NCBI GenBank assembly: GCA_003213155.1
Contig: QCNQ01000002.1
Span: 1-64,000, forward strand
Direction: 5' to 3'
Origin: Pelagibacteraceae bacterium AG-426-G02
GTDB taxonomy: Bacteria > Pseudomonadota > Alphaproteobacteria > Pelagibacterales > Pelagibacteraceae
Length of the DNA stretch: 64,000 nt
Shown here: positions 44,213 through 52,465 of the stretch, piece by piece
Numbering within the stretch: the stretch's first letter is position 1
Layout: each line of letters begins with the position of its first letter
Made by a program: the position numbers and the translations under genes
The notes under the pieces: model-generated
Told to the model about the DNA's origin: nothing
The model's database searches: none
Seen by the model: only the letters and a program-made list of their open reading frames with translations

Positions 44213-44857
44213 TTATTGAACGGTTGTATTATTATAATTATCAAAAGAATATGTAGTTAAGATTTCTGAAATTTTAGTTTTTCTAAGCTCTAAATTTTTG
44301 GCCTCTAATAAGATTTGTTTTTCTTCTAGCGTAAAAGGAGACGCCATCGCCAGAGCGTTTATTGTTTCATCTAAACTTTGTTTCTCTAATCCTTTCCAAT
44401 TAATAATAAATCCTCTTTTTTCAAAAAGATTTTTTAAGTCTTTAAATATCAATTTTAAATCAGAAAATTGTAGATTTTCACTTTGATAACTTAGATCATC
44501 ATAAAAATTATTAAAATCTACATTACATTCTCTGTATTTTTTATTTGATTTTACTTCATCTATTTTTTGAAATCTGATTATTCCTTTGAGTTCTATCAAA
44601 AATTGACCATTATCATTTTCCTTAAAGCTTGTAATTTTGCCCATGCACCCAATGTCATATAATTCAGGGTTAACCTCACCATCTTTTGAATTTTTAGGTT
44701 GTATCATCCCAATAAGTTTGTTTGTTTTCATACTATCATTAATCATATCGATATATCTTGGTTCAAATATATTTAATGGCACGGTAGTTCTTGGAAAAAT
44801 GATAAAATTACTTAATGGAAAAACTGGTATTGTTTTTGGTAAATCTTCTTTTTTCAT
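44213..44857 (-). CDS. Lon N-terminal (substrate-binding) domain protein
   Basis: A 214-residue stand-alone protein with the Lon substrate-binding (LAN) domain, without the AAA+ and protease parts. The start KTIPVFPLSNFIIFPRTTVPLNIFEPRY is typical, followed by IGMIQPKNSKDGEVNPELYDIGCMGKI and a helical C-terminal half. In other alphaproteobacteria such proteins exist next to unrelated genes; their job is unknown. It precedes the tRNA-Gly gene by 67 bases on the other strand. Confidence 0.9.
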   Translation of the reverse strand: MKKEDLPKTIPVFPLSNFIIFPRTTVPLNIFEPRYIDMINDSMKTNKLIGMIQPKNSKDGEVNPELYDIGCMGKITSFKENDNGQFLIELKGIIRFQKIDEVKSNKKYRECNVDFNNFYDDLSYQSENLQFSDLKLIFKDLKNLFEKRGFIINWKGLEKQSLDETINALAMASPFTLEEKQILLEAKNLELRKTKISEILTTYSFDNYNNTTVQ

Positions 44858-44924
44858 GAAAAAAACATACCATAATTAATATTACTTGAATTAAAAAAAA
44901 CGACACACTATATTAATTTTATTT

Positions 44925-44999
44925 GCGGGCGTAGCTCAGTGGTAGAGCGTCTCGTTGCCAACGAGAAGGTCGAGGGTTCGATCCCCTTTGCCCGCTCCA
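44925..44999 (+). tRNA. tRNA-Gly (anticodon GCC)
   Basis: A full cloverleaf can be folded by eye: acceptor GCGGGCG (44925-44931) with TGCCCGC (44989-44995), discriminator T, and encoded CCA at 44997-44999. The anticodon stem TCTCG/CGAGA at 44950-44954 and 44962-44966 surrounds the loop TTGCCAA with anticodon GCC at 44957-44959, which reads glycine GGC and GGT codons. The T arm contains GGTTCGATCC. A T-run follows directly after the CCA. Confidence 0.97.
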
Positions 45000-45048
45000 T
45001 TTTTAAGTAATATAATAAAAAATTTAATTAGATGAGTATGTAAATTAA

Positions 45049-45384
45049 ATGAGTGAACTATTCGATAAAAAATGTGTTCCCTGTGAAGGGGGTGTGCCTG
45101 CGCTTGATATAAGTGAAATACATAAATATCAAAAAAAAATTGATGGATGGGATGTTATTAAAAATGAAAAAAATATACATTTTTTAGAAAAAAAATTTAC
45201 ATTTAAAAATTTTGTTGAGAGTCAAAAATTTGTAAATGAAGTAGGTCGAATATCTGAGGAGGAAGGCCATCACCCTGAAATTTTATTTGGATGGGGATAT
45301 GCGAAAATTAACATCTCAACCCACGCAATTGAGGGATTATCCGAAAACGATTTCATCTTAGCCTCAAAGATTGACAAGATTTAA
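45049..45384 (+). CDS. phhB: 4a-hydroxytetrahydrobiopterin dehydratase (PCD/DCoH family)
   Basis: A 111-residue pterin dehydratase fold protein. The conserved core is seen as FVNEVGRISEEEGHHPEIL with the catalytic EExxHHP motif, then YAKINISTHAIEGLSENDF with the later conserved His. It would recycle pterin cofactors or have a related role; no phenylalanine hydroxylase gene is in the window, so recycling for that enzyme is not shown. It lies 49 bases after the tRNA and ends in a four-base convergent overlap with purH. Confidence 0.93.
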   Translation: MSELFDKKCVPCEGGVPALDISEIHKYQKKIDGWDVIKNEKNIHFLEKKFTFKNFVESQKFVNEVGRISEEEGHHPEILFGWGYAKINISTHAIEGLSENDFILASKIDKI

Positions 45385-46937
45385 TGTCTAAAATGTCTTG
45401 TTTTAGAAAAAATTAAAATAGTGTTAGTTTTATCTGCAAACTTTATAATTTCTTTATCTCTGATTGATCCTCTAGGTTGGATTACAGCAGAAACACCGGA
45501 TTGAATTAACTTTTCAATACCATCAACAAATGGAAAAAAAGCATCAGATGCGGCAACAATTTCTTTTTCATTTTTTTTGAACTTTCTCATTTTATTTATT
45601 GCAATTTGACAGCTATCAAGCCTACTAGGTTGTCCAGATCCGATACCAACTGTTGTTTTATCACCAACGAGTACAATAGCATTGGATTTAACATGACGGG
45701 AAATATTGAATGCAAATAATAAATTTTCAAATTGTATTTTGTTTGGTTTTTTTTTTGAAACAACTTTGAAATCTTTTTTTTTAAAAACAAGGTTATCTTG
45801 AGATTGAATTAATATTGAGTTTGATACAGAGTTAATTTGAAGAACATCATCAAAATTAAAGTTTGTTGAATCTATAATTCTAACATTCTTTTTAGATTTT
45901 AATAATTTAAGAGCGCTTGTTTCAAAACCATTAGCAATAATTACTTCTAAAAAAGTTTTGTTTAACTCAATAGCTAAGCTTTTATTAATCTTAAAATTAC
46001 AAGAGACAATACCTCCAAATGCGCTCACAGGATCACATTCAAATGCAGATTTATAACTGCTTACTCTATCCTTTAAAATAGAAACTCCACAAGGGTTAGC
46101 ATGTTTGATAATTACAGTGCCCACATTTTTTGGTAGACTTTTGGATATCGTTAAAGCAGCAAAAATATCATTGTAATTGTTATAGCTTAATTGTTTTCCA
46201 TGAATTTTTCTTAATTTGAAATCTTTATTTTTAGAGTAAATAGCAGATATTTGGTGTGGATTTTCTCCATATCTTAATCTCTCAATTAAGTTTCCGTAAA
46301 TAGTTTTTTTCTCTGTAAAATTTTCACTTGTGACTGAATTGAAGTAATCTGAAATTACGGAATCATAATATGCTGTTTCATTAAAGGCTGATTGAGATAA
46401 TTTTTTTCTAAATTCTAATTTTGTTGCACCCTTAAATCTTTTTAACTGATCAATCAATGCTGAATATTGATTGGTGGATGTTATTACTGCAACGTTATTG
46501 TAATTTTTTGCAGCACTTCTAACTAAGGCAGGACCACCAATATCAATTTTTTCAATTATTTTATTATGATTTTTTGTTGTGTTTAAAGTTTTTTCAAATG
46601 GATAAAAGTTGACTATAACTAAATCAATATTTTGAAAATTATTTTTTTTTATTTCTCTTTTATGAGAATTATTGTTTCTTTTATTTAAGATTCCCGCATG
46701 AATTTTAGGATGTAGTGTCTTAACTCGTCCATCAAGAATTTCATTAAAACCAGTATAATCAGAAACTTCAAGGCATCGATAGCCTAATTTTCTAATTGCC
46801 TTAAATGTTCCCCCTGAACTAATCAGTTTAACATTATACCTGTTTAAAGTTTGCAATAATGGTTTTAAGTTTGATTTATCTGAAACAGATATTACAGCTG
46901 ATTTTATCCTTCTAACTATATTTTTTTTATTTGCCAT
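45381..46937 (-). CDS. purH: bifunctional AICAR transformylase/IMP cyclohydrolase
   Basis: Last two steps of IMP synthesis: formylation of AICAR and ring closure. At 518 residues it has the N-terminal IMP cyclohydrolase domain (AVISVSDKSNLKPLL, SSGGTFKAIRKLG, DGRVKTLHPKIHAGIL) and the transformylase domain (NLRYGENPHQISAIYSK-like stretch, IIKHANPCGVSI with the Lys-His pair, and SDAFFPFVDGIEKL). Its 5' end overlaps the heparinase-like gene by 22 bases. AICAR is also released by HisF/HisH. Confidence 0.97.
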   Translation of the reverse strand: MANKKNIVRRIKSAVISVSDKSNLKPLLQTLNRYNVKLISSGGTFKAIRKLGYRCLEVSDYTGFNEILDGRVKTLHPKIHAGILNKRNNNSHKREIKKNNFQNIDLVIVNFYPFEKTLNTTKNHNKIIEKIDIGGPALVRSAAKNYNNVAVITSTNQYSALIDQLKRFKGATKLEFRKKLSQSAFNETAYYDSVISDYFNSVTSENFTEKKTIYGNLIERLRYGENPHQISAIYSKNKDFKLRKIHGKQLSYNNYNDIFAALTISKSLPKNVGTVIIKHANPCGVSILKDRVSSYKSAFECDPVSAFGGIVSCNFKINKSLAIELNKTFLEVIIANGFETSALKLLKSKKNVRIIDSTNFNFDDVLQINSVSNSILIQSQDNLVFKKKDFKVVSKKKPNKIQFENLLFAFNISRHVKSNAIVLVGDKTTVGIGSGQPSRLDSCQIAINKMRKFKKNEKEIVAASDAFFPFVDGIEKLIQSGVSAVIQPRGSIRDKEIIKFADKTNTILIFSKTRHFRH

Positions 46938-48523
46938 TTAATATCTTCGGTCTGGTTATTTGAAATTCCAGAAATAAATATATTTTGATTATCAATATAT
47001 GAATTTTTATTACCGAAATATAAACCATTATCAATATTTATATCATAATTATCACAAGTAAATTTCCAACCCTCATCCTCCAATTCAATTAATATTGATT
47101 TACCATCCTGAGTTTTCATTAATTTTACGTTAGGTTCTACATGAAATCGAATATCAAATTTATAATTTTTATTAATCTTTTTTAGAATTTTATCACAACC
47201 AACGAAAGTTTCTTCTCCAGGATAAAATTCTATATTTCTTTCATGAATAGTATTATATTTTTTTTGGTATCCATCATGAGAAGCATTTATTTTCCAATAG
47301 TTTTTTTCAAAAATAGTTTCTTTTTTTGTAATTTTTAAACCCCTGGTAACAAAAAAAGATTTATCACTGTTTGTAAATTTGCAGGAAGAATTATCATCGA
47401 TTACTAAGGTATTCTGAGCGGCAGTTGATCTTGATAAATGATTTAGTTTTATATTTGTTTCACTATGATAGCCACAATTGCTAATTAATTTTTTTCCATT
47501 AGAAATTATTTCAAAAGATAAAGCTCCAGATTGATAATCTTTTGAAAAAAATGAATTTGGTGAAGGACCAGCATCCATAGTGAGACACATCTTTTTATTT
47601 CTCAAAATTATATATCCACCATAATCTTGATTGTCATTTTTGAATTTATAACCTAGTCTTTGAAGATAATTATCAAAATTATTATTATCTGAGATGTTAT
47701 TACCGTTATAAAGAATATCACTTTTTAGATTTTGCCAAACAAAAGCGTAACCTTGTCCAAGATAGTATATTGTTTCATTGATATGTTCTGGAATATTAAT
47801 TTGAGATTCTTTAAACCATTCTCTGATTAAAATATAATATTTCAAATAAAATATTAATTGTTTAATACTCCTTGATTTAGGAAAACCAGAATTATCAAGA
47901 GTAATTTTAGATATTTTTTTTAGTAAATTTAAACCATATGGCAAATACTTTTTTTCATCCTGATAACAAAGGCCAACCAATATAATAGATGCACAACCTA
48001 TCAATTTATCTTCAACAAATTTTGATTTATTAATTTCATTTATGAGGTGATTTGCTTGTTTTTGTACCATAGTGTTGAAATCAATTTTATATTGTCCGTT
48101 ACCATCTTCATAAGTGAGATTATGACTAGATAACCAAGCAATAATCCTTTTTGCAGTTAAATCGAAATTCCAACTTTTTGCATTGTATTTATGATTTAAA
48201 GTCATCCAGTCTTTTATAACTGATTGGGTATTTTTTTTTGAAGACTTAAGATCTAAACTAAAAAGCCAATAAAAATTATTAAGTTTTCTTAAGTTTTTTT
48301 TGGTTATTTCTTTATTATCCCAAATTTCATTTAATGCAAAATCTTCAATCCTAAATTTTTTTTTTTGATATTTAATTAAGGATGAAAGTAAATGAGGACT
48401 AGGCTTATAAATCAAATTTTGATAATAAGTTTTTGAAATTTTTTTATCGTAAAGACTAGAATTTAAATATAATTCTCTTATTTTATCGAAAATATTAAAA
48501 AAAAAACGATTTATGTAAATCAT
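46916..48523 (-). CDS. heparinase II/III family protein
   Basis: A 535-residue protein with the layout of the heparinase II/III group: a helical toroid in the first half (for example WNFDLTAKRIIAWLSSHNLTYEDG) and a beta-sandwich second half with YGGYIILRNKKMCLTMDAGP, SFEIISNGKKLISNCGYHS and HERNIEFYPGEETFVGCDKIL. Such enzymes cleave acidic polysaccharides by elimination, but alphaproteobacterial members next to purH have no shown substrate to my knowledge. No obvious signal peptide. It lies four bases after rpe on the same strand. Confidence 0.88.
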   Translation of the reverse strand: MIYINRFFFNIFDKIRELYLNSSLYDKKISKTYYQNLIYKPSPHLLSSLIKYQKKKFRIEDFALNEIWDNKEITKKNLRKLNNFYWLFSLDLKSSKKNTQSVIKDWMTLNHKYNAKSWNFDLTAKRIIAWLSSHNLTYEDGNGQYKIDFNTMVQKQANHLINEINKSKFVEDKLIGCASIILVGLCYQDEKKYLPYGLNLLKKISKITLDNSGFPKSRSIKQLIFYLKYYILIREWFKESQINIPEHINETIYYLGQGYAFVWQNLKSDILYNGNNISDNNNFDNYLQRLGYKFKNDNQDYGGYIILRNKKMCLTMDAGPSPNSFFSKDYQSGALSFEIISNGKKLISNCGYHSETNIKLNHLSRSTAAQNTLVIDDNSSCKFTNSDKSFFVTRGLKITKKETIFEKNYWKINASHDGYQKKYNTIHERNIEFYPGEETFVGCDKILKKINKNYKFDIRFHVEPNVKLMKTQDGKSILIELEDEGWKFTCDNYDINIDNGLYFGNKNSYIDNQNIFISGISNNQTEDIKWQIKKI

Positions 48524-48527
48524 GAAA

Positions 48528-49187
48528 TTATTTTGATTTTAATAATTCAATATTCTTTTTTATATCTCCATTATTACTTTTAAAAATTGTTGTTCCAGAA
48601 ACGAGTATATTTGCTCCTGCTTCTATTGCCTCTTTTGAATTATCAAAATTGATACCTCCATCAATTTCAATATCAAAATTGAGGTTTTTAGTTTGCTGTA
48701 TTTCTTTTAGCTCTTTAATTTTTACTAAAACTTCTGGCATAAATTTTTGACCACCAAAACCGGGGTTAACACTCATTATTAAAACTAAGTCAATTTCGTT
48801 CAAGTGTTCTCTAATTACATCAACTTTAGTTTCAGGATTTAAAGATACTCCGACCTTTTTATTTAATTGTTTTATCTTTGAAATAGATGAACTTAGATCG
48901 TCTGTAGCTTCTGGATGAATAGTAATAATATCTGCACCTGCATCAGAATATGCATCGATATATTTGTGTACTGGAGAAATCATTAAATGGACATCAAATA
49001 TCATTGATGATTGTTTTTTTAATGCTTTTATAACTGGAGGTCCGATGGTTAAATTTGGAACAAAATGCCCATCCATCACATCTACATGAATCATATCGGC
49101 CCCAGCGTCTTCCAAACGTTTTATTTCGTTTCCTAATTGACTAAAATCAGCAGATAAGATTGATGGTGATATTTGTATTTTTTTCAT
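48528..49187 (-). CDS. rpe: ribulose-phosphate 3-epimerase
   Basis: Interconverts ribulose 5-phosphate and xylulose 5-phosphate in the pentose phosphate pathway. The 219-residue TIM barrel opens QISPSILSADFSQLGNEIKR, with the metal-binding region MIHVDVMDGHFVPNLTIGP, the FDVHLMIS strand, VLIMSVNPGFGGQKFMPEVL, and FDIEIDGGINFDN. It precedes the heparinase-like gene on the minus strand. Confidence 0.97.
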   Translation of the reverse strand: MKKIQISPSILSADFSQLGNEIKRLEDAGADMIHVDVMDGHFVPNLTIGPPVIKALKKQSSMIFDVHLMISPVHKYIDAYSDAGADIITIHPEATDDLSSSISKIKQLNKKVGVSLNPETKVDVIREHLNEIDLVLIMSVNPGFGGQKFMPEVLVKIKELKEIQQTKNLNFDIEIDGGINFDNSKEAIEAGANILVSGTTIFKSNNGDIKKNIELLKSK

Positions 49188-49214
49188 TGATAACTAAATT
49201 ACTAGTACCAATTT

Positions 49215-49571
49215 TTAAAATTTAATTGAATTAAAAAATTGATAAATTTGTCTAGAAATTTCACTTTCCAAAGGAAAAGATAACATTCCCATGACAGAAT
49301 ATCCCAAAATCCATGGCATTAAATAAAATCTTATCATAAAGAAAAACCAAGCAACATACAGTGGAACTATCGGTTGAATAATAAATTCGGGTGTAATCGG
49401 TTTAAAAATACGCAGTAATGGATTGGTAAATTTTACGAATACTTTCATGAAAAAAAATTGAGAGTCTTCTTTTTGGAAAATATTCATTGCAACTCTACCA
49501 ATTAATGTCCACATTATTACCCCAAGTATGTAATCAATGATGTACACCATTGGGTGAAAATTAGCCGACAT
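49215..49571 (-). CDS. YggT-like membrane protein
   Basis: A 118-residue membrane protein with several hydrophobic helices (VYIIDYILGVIMWTLIGRVA, AWFFFMIRFYLMPWILGY). The segment VKFTNPLLRIFKPITP resembles the YggT motif (F..P.L.P.R) that also occurs in the smaller protein at 58797, so both may belong to the same family. Function unknown; YggT proteins have been linked to osmotic tolerance and division. It sits between rpe and the symporter terminator. Confidence 0.7.
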   Translation of the reverse strand: MSANFHPMVYIIDYILGVIMWTLIGRVAMNIFQKEDSQFFFMKVFVKFTNPLLRIFKPITPEFIIQPIVPLYVAWFFFMIRFYLMPWILGYSVMGMLSFPLESEISRQIYQFFNSIKF

Positions 49572-49604
49572 TTAAGAATTTATATTGGAAAAAGACTTGA
49601 ATTA

Positions 49605-49632
49605 AAAGGGGCGAAATTAATCGCCCCTTAAA
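49605..49632. terminator. Rho-independent terminator of the symporter operon
   Basis: GGGGCGA (49608-49614) and TCGCCCC (49621-49627) form a GC-rich stem around a six-base loop, extended by A-T pairs on both sides. It lies eight bases after the symporter stop on the minus strand and is followed on that strand by a TTTTAAT run. The strong stem suggests high expression of the symporter. Confidence 0.85.
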
Positions 49633-49640
49633 ATAATTAT

Positions 49641-51455
49641 TTAGTGTTGTTTGCCAAGGATCGATTTACCTGATGGTATTCGAACCTCATCAACCATTTT
49701 CTGCGTTGCAGCATTTGGTGCTGAAGTCATTAGACTTACAACAACCATAGCTACTAAGCTGACAGCTGAACCAAAGATACCAAATGTTAACTGTGTAATA
49801 CCTAGGAATCCACTTCCACCTGTTCTTACCCAAACTAGGTAAGCAGCACCAGAAACTAATCCTAAGAACATACCAGCTATAGCACCTTCTTTGTTAGCTC
49901 TCTTCCACCATACACCGAGTACAAGTGGGAAGAATAATCCTGACATCGCAAAGTCAAAAGCCCAGATGACTGAACCTAAGATACCTTGAATCTCAAGAGC
50001 CGCAATAGTTGCTCCAGCAAAACCAATTACTACAAGTAGTACCCTTGCAACAACTAGTCTCTTAGCAGTCTCAGCTTTTGGATCGATGATTTTATAATAA
50101 ACATCGTGTGAGATTGCGTTTGCAATTGCTAGAATCAAACCATCAGCTGTTGACATGGCAGCAGCCATACCTCCAGCAGCAACTAGACCTGAGATTACGT
50201 ATGGTAATCCAGCTATTTCCGGAGTTGCTAACACAACGGCTTTACCACCCATGAAAAACTCATTTAATTCAAGAGTTCCATTACCGTTAAAGTCGCTTAC
50301 AAACATTAAGTTTGCTTGGTTCCAGTTTTGATACCAATCTATCGCTTGGACTTCTGTAATTGATTTACCAATAATACCTGTTGGTAATGTTGGATCAATC
50401 AATGACAACTTAGATAGTGTCGCTAACATTGGAGCAGAAGAATAAAGTAGGAAGATAAAGAATAAAGACCAACCTACTGATTTTCTAGCTGCTTTTACAC
50501 TTGGAGTAGTGAAATATCTCATCATCACGTGAGGCAATGAAGCTGTTCCCATCATCATCGCTAGTGCTAATGAAATAAACGCCCAAGGCGTTGCATTCAC
50601 CGCTGAGTGAGCTTTAGTTATACCAGCCAAACCTTTTGGCACCTCTTTTAGATTTTCAGCAGAGTTTTTCACAAAACCAAACTGAGCTTCTAATTCAGCA
50701 ATTCTTGATACTTCATCAGCTAACATAAAGTGTGGGAAGAAACCCGCACCCATTTTGTTACTGATCCAGAATACTGGTAATAAGTAAGCTATGATTAGTA
50801 CAATATATTGCGCGACCTGTGTCCAAGTTACTCCTCTCATACCACCTAACATTGAACATAGTAAGATACTTACTAATCCAACATAAACTGCGTATTGGAA
50901 TGGAATATCAAGTGCAACAGATGCAATAGTACCTGTAGCGTTAATTTGTGCAGTCACATAAGTAAATGATGCGACAGTTAAAACTACAACCGCCATGAAT
51001 CTACTTAAATTACCACCATATCTTGTACCAATAAAATCTGGAACTGTGTAACAACCAAATTTTCTTAAGTAAGGTGCTAATAAAGATGCAACTAATACAT
51101 ATCCACCAGTCCAACCTACAAGTAGTGCCATATATCCGTAACCTTTGAAGTAAATACCTCCTGCCATTGCAACGAATGATGCACCAGACATCCAGTCTGC
51201 TGCAGTTGCCATTCCGTTGAATACAGTTGGCACTTGTCTTCCAGCTACGTAATAAGCATCAGCTTGAGCTGTACGTGATAGATAACCAATTATAGCATAA
51301 ATGGCTACTGTGAAAGCAACGAAACAAATTCCGATTGTTTTCGCAGTCATACCCATCTGCTCGGCAATTGACATAATGATTATGAAAGCTAAAAAACCAC
51401 CTGTATAGATTCCATAAACCTTAGGTAAATTGTCTATAAAATTACCTTTTATCAT
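49641..51455 (-). CDS. sodium:solute symporter large subunit (acetate-type, VC2705 family)
   Basis: A 604-residue sodium/solute symporter of the SSS family with about 13 membrane helices. The core shows GRQVPTVFNGMATAADWMSGASF, the substrate region YGYMALLVGWTGGYVLVA, GTRYGGNLSRFMAVVVL and AGGMAAAMSTADGLILAIANAI. The partner small subunit DUF4212 is directly upstream, and acs lies nearby, pointing to acetate or another short carboxylate. A loop at residues 388-399, DFNGNGTLELNE, fits the 12-residue EF-hand calcium pattern exactly, which is unusual for a transporter. Good codon use and a strong terminator imply high expression. Confidence 0.93.
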   Translation of the reverse strand: MIKGNFIDNLPKVYGIYTGGFLAFIIIMSIAEQMGMTAKTIGICFVAFTVAIYAIIGYLSRTAQADAYYVAGRQVPTVFNGMATAADWMSGASFVAMAGGIYFKGYGYMALLVGWTGGYVLVASLLAPYLRKFGCYTVPDFIGTRYGGNLSRFMAVVVLTVASFTYVTAQINATGTIASVALDIPFQYAVYVGLVSILLCSMLGGMRGVTWTQVAQYIVLIIAYLLPVFWISNKMGAGFFPHFMLADEVSRIAELEAQFGFVKNSAENLKEVPKGLAGITKAHSAVNATPWAFISLALAMMMGTASLPHVMMRYFTTPSVKAARKSVGWSLFFIFLLYSSAPMLATLSKLSLIDPTLPTGIIGKSITEVQAIDWYQNWNQANLMFVSDFNGNGTLELNEFFMGGKAVVLATPEIAGLPYVISGLVAAGGMAAAMSTADGLILAIANAISHDVYYKIIDPKAETAKRLVVARVLLVVIGFAGATIAALEIQGILGSVIWAFDFAMSGLFFPLVLGVWWKRANKEGAIAGMFLGLVSGAAYLVWVRTGGSGFLGITQLTFGIFGSAVSLVAMVVVSLMTSAPNAATQKMVDEVRIPSGKSILGKQH

Positions 51456-51716
51456 TTAGTCATCCCCTCTTTCTGAGAAGCCGAACTCTTCATCAATTTT
51501 CTCCTGCCTGTTCGCAAACCAGAAAATTAGGATTACGAAAGCACCAAGAGAACCTTGACAAGTGAACCAATAAGTTAACGGATAACCAAATGGTCCCGTA
51601 ACTTCATTCATTTCAGCCCCGAATAAGAAGATGCCAATTGAGAATACAAACCAGATTGCTAGTGTCATGAATAGCAAACCTCTGGATTTTTCCCAGTGTT
51701 GTTCTTGTTTTGACAT
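51456..51716 (-). CDS. DUF4212 symporter small subunit
   Basis: An 86-residue two-helix membrane protein (GLLFMTLAIWFVFSIGIFLFG and FTCQGSLGAFVILIFWFANRQEKID) of the DUF4212 family, which acts as the small partner of VC2705-type symporters. It starts MSKQEQHWEKSRG and joins the large subunit with its stop directly before that start. The ribosome-binding site AGAGAGAGGT lies just upstream. Two copies of an AT-rich repeat sit in the 125-base gap before it. Confidence 0.92.
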   Translation of the reverse strand: MSKQEQHWEKSRGLLFMTLAIWFVFSIGIFLFGAEMNEVTGPFGYPLTYWFTCQGSLGAFVILIFWFANRQEKIDEEFGFSERGDD

Positions 51717-51735
51717 TTATACCTCTCTCTTTTTA

Positions 51736-51830
51736 GTTATAACTGGCAAAAACCATAACCATTATCGAAGAGATTTAAAGTGTTAAAATTGCTCAAATTA
51801 GTCCGATTTATGGGTTATAACTATCAAAAA
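51736..51830. promoter_or_regulatory. paired GTTATAACT repeats upstream of the symporter operon
   Basis: Two direct copies of GTTATAACTnnCAAAAA lie at 51736-51752 and 51814-51830, 78 bases apart and identical but for two bases. Each contains the palindromic core GTTATAAC. They occupy the 125-base gap between the divergent DUF4212 and 51842 genes, so a regulator bound to both could control one or both operons. A -10 of the minus-strand promoter could overlap the first copy. Confidence 0.5.
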
Positions 51831-51841
51831 TAGCTTATTTT

Positions 51842-52465
51842 ATGGGAAAATATAAACTTACCTGGAAAGATCTTACCTTGAGGGACTTCAAGATCTATCT
51901 ATTTGCCCTTTTTAAAGCATTTATCCCTAAAAAAAAAATAAAGTCATTAGATGAATTAGAGGATTTTATTCAAACAAAATCAGCTTGGGTGTCACAAGTT
52001 ACTTTGTATGGTTATTTAAAGACCAGGATGGGCACTAGGTATGTTCTTCATTTTGAAAATGATGAATTTATGAAGTCAGTTAATTTAGCTAAGTGGAATA
52101 TCTATGCTGTGGCTTTGCAAGATCTTACGTTTTTTACCTTCTCTTATTTAAAAGCAACTACAAACTATGAAGATACCAATAGGGCTAAAGAAATTTTTTT
52201 TAAAATTCTAGATGATGAAATTTCAAACAAAATGCCTTTAGATATTATCGAAAACACCAAAAAAAATTTTGATGAAAGATTTGAGAAAATGAATTGGGAT
52301 ACTTATCATAGTGATCTCCCTTTTAATACTAGTGCATTATCTTTATATAAGTGGGCTCCAATTGCTGAGGAGCTAAAAACTTTAGATCGTAAAATAGTTT
52401 TAAATTCAGTCATTCTCAAATGGGATGTTGTTAAAAAGGAATTTAAAGAAAGATTAGGTTTCTAA
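51842..52465 (+). CDS. conserved hypothetical protein
   Basis: A soluble protein of 207 residues with no recognised domain. It starts [25 protein letters not shown], and contains [22 protein letters not shown], several aromatic residues and a helical C-terminus ending in [11 protein letters not shown]. No signal peptide or long membrane helix is visible. It is divergent from the symporter operon, sharing the repeat-bearing gap, and convergent with acs with a four-base overlap. Its position suggests a link to the acetate region but this is context only. Confidence 0.8.
   Translation: MGKYKLTWKDLTLRDFKIYLFALFKAFIPKKKIKSLDELEDFIQTKSAWVSQVTLYGYLKTRMGTRYVLHFENDEFMKSVNLAKWNIYAVALQDLTFFTFSYLKATTNYEDTNRAKEIFFKILDDEISNKMPLDIIENTKKNFDERFEKMNWDTYHSDLPFNTSALSLYKWAPIAEELKTLDRKIVLNSVILKWDVVKKEFKERLGF

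Noticed and set aside
44858..44924. Search for a riboswitch or small RNA before the tRNA gene
   Set aside because: No stable stem or conserved motif was visible apart from AT-rich sequence.
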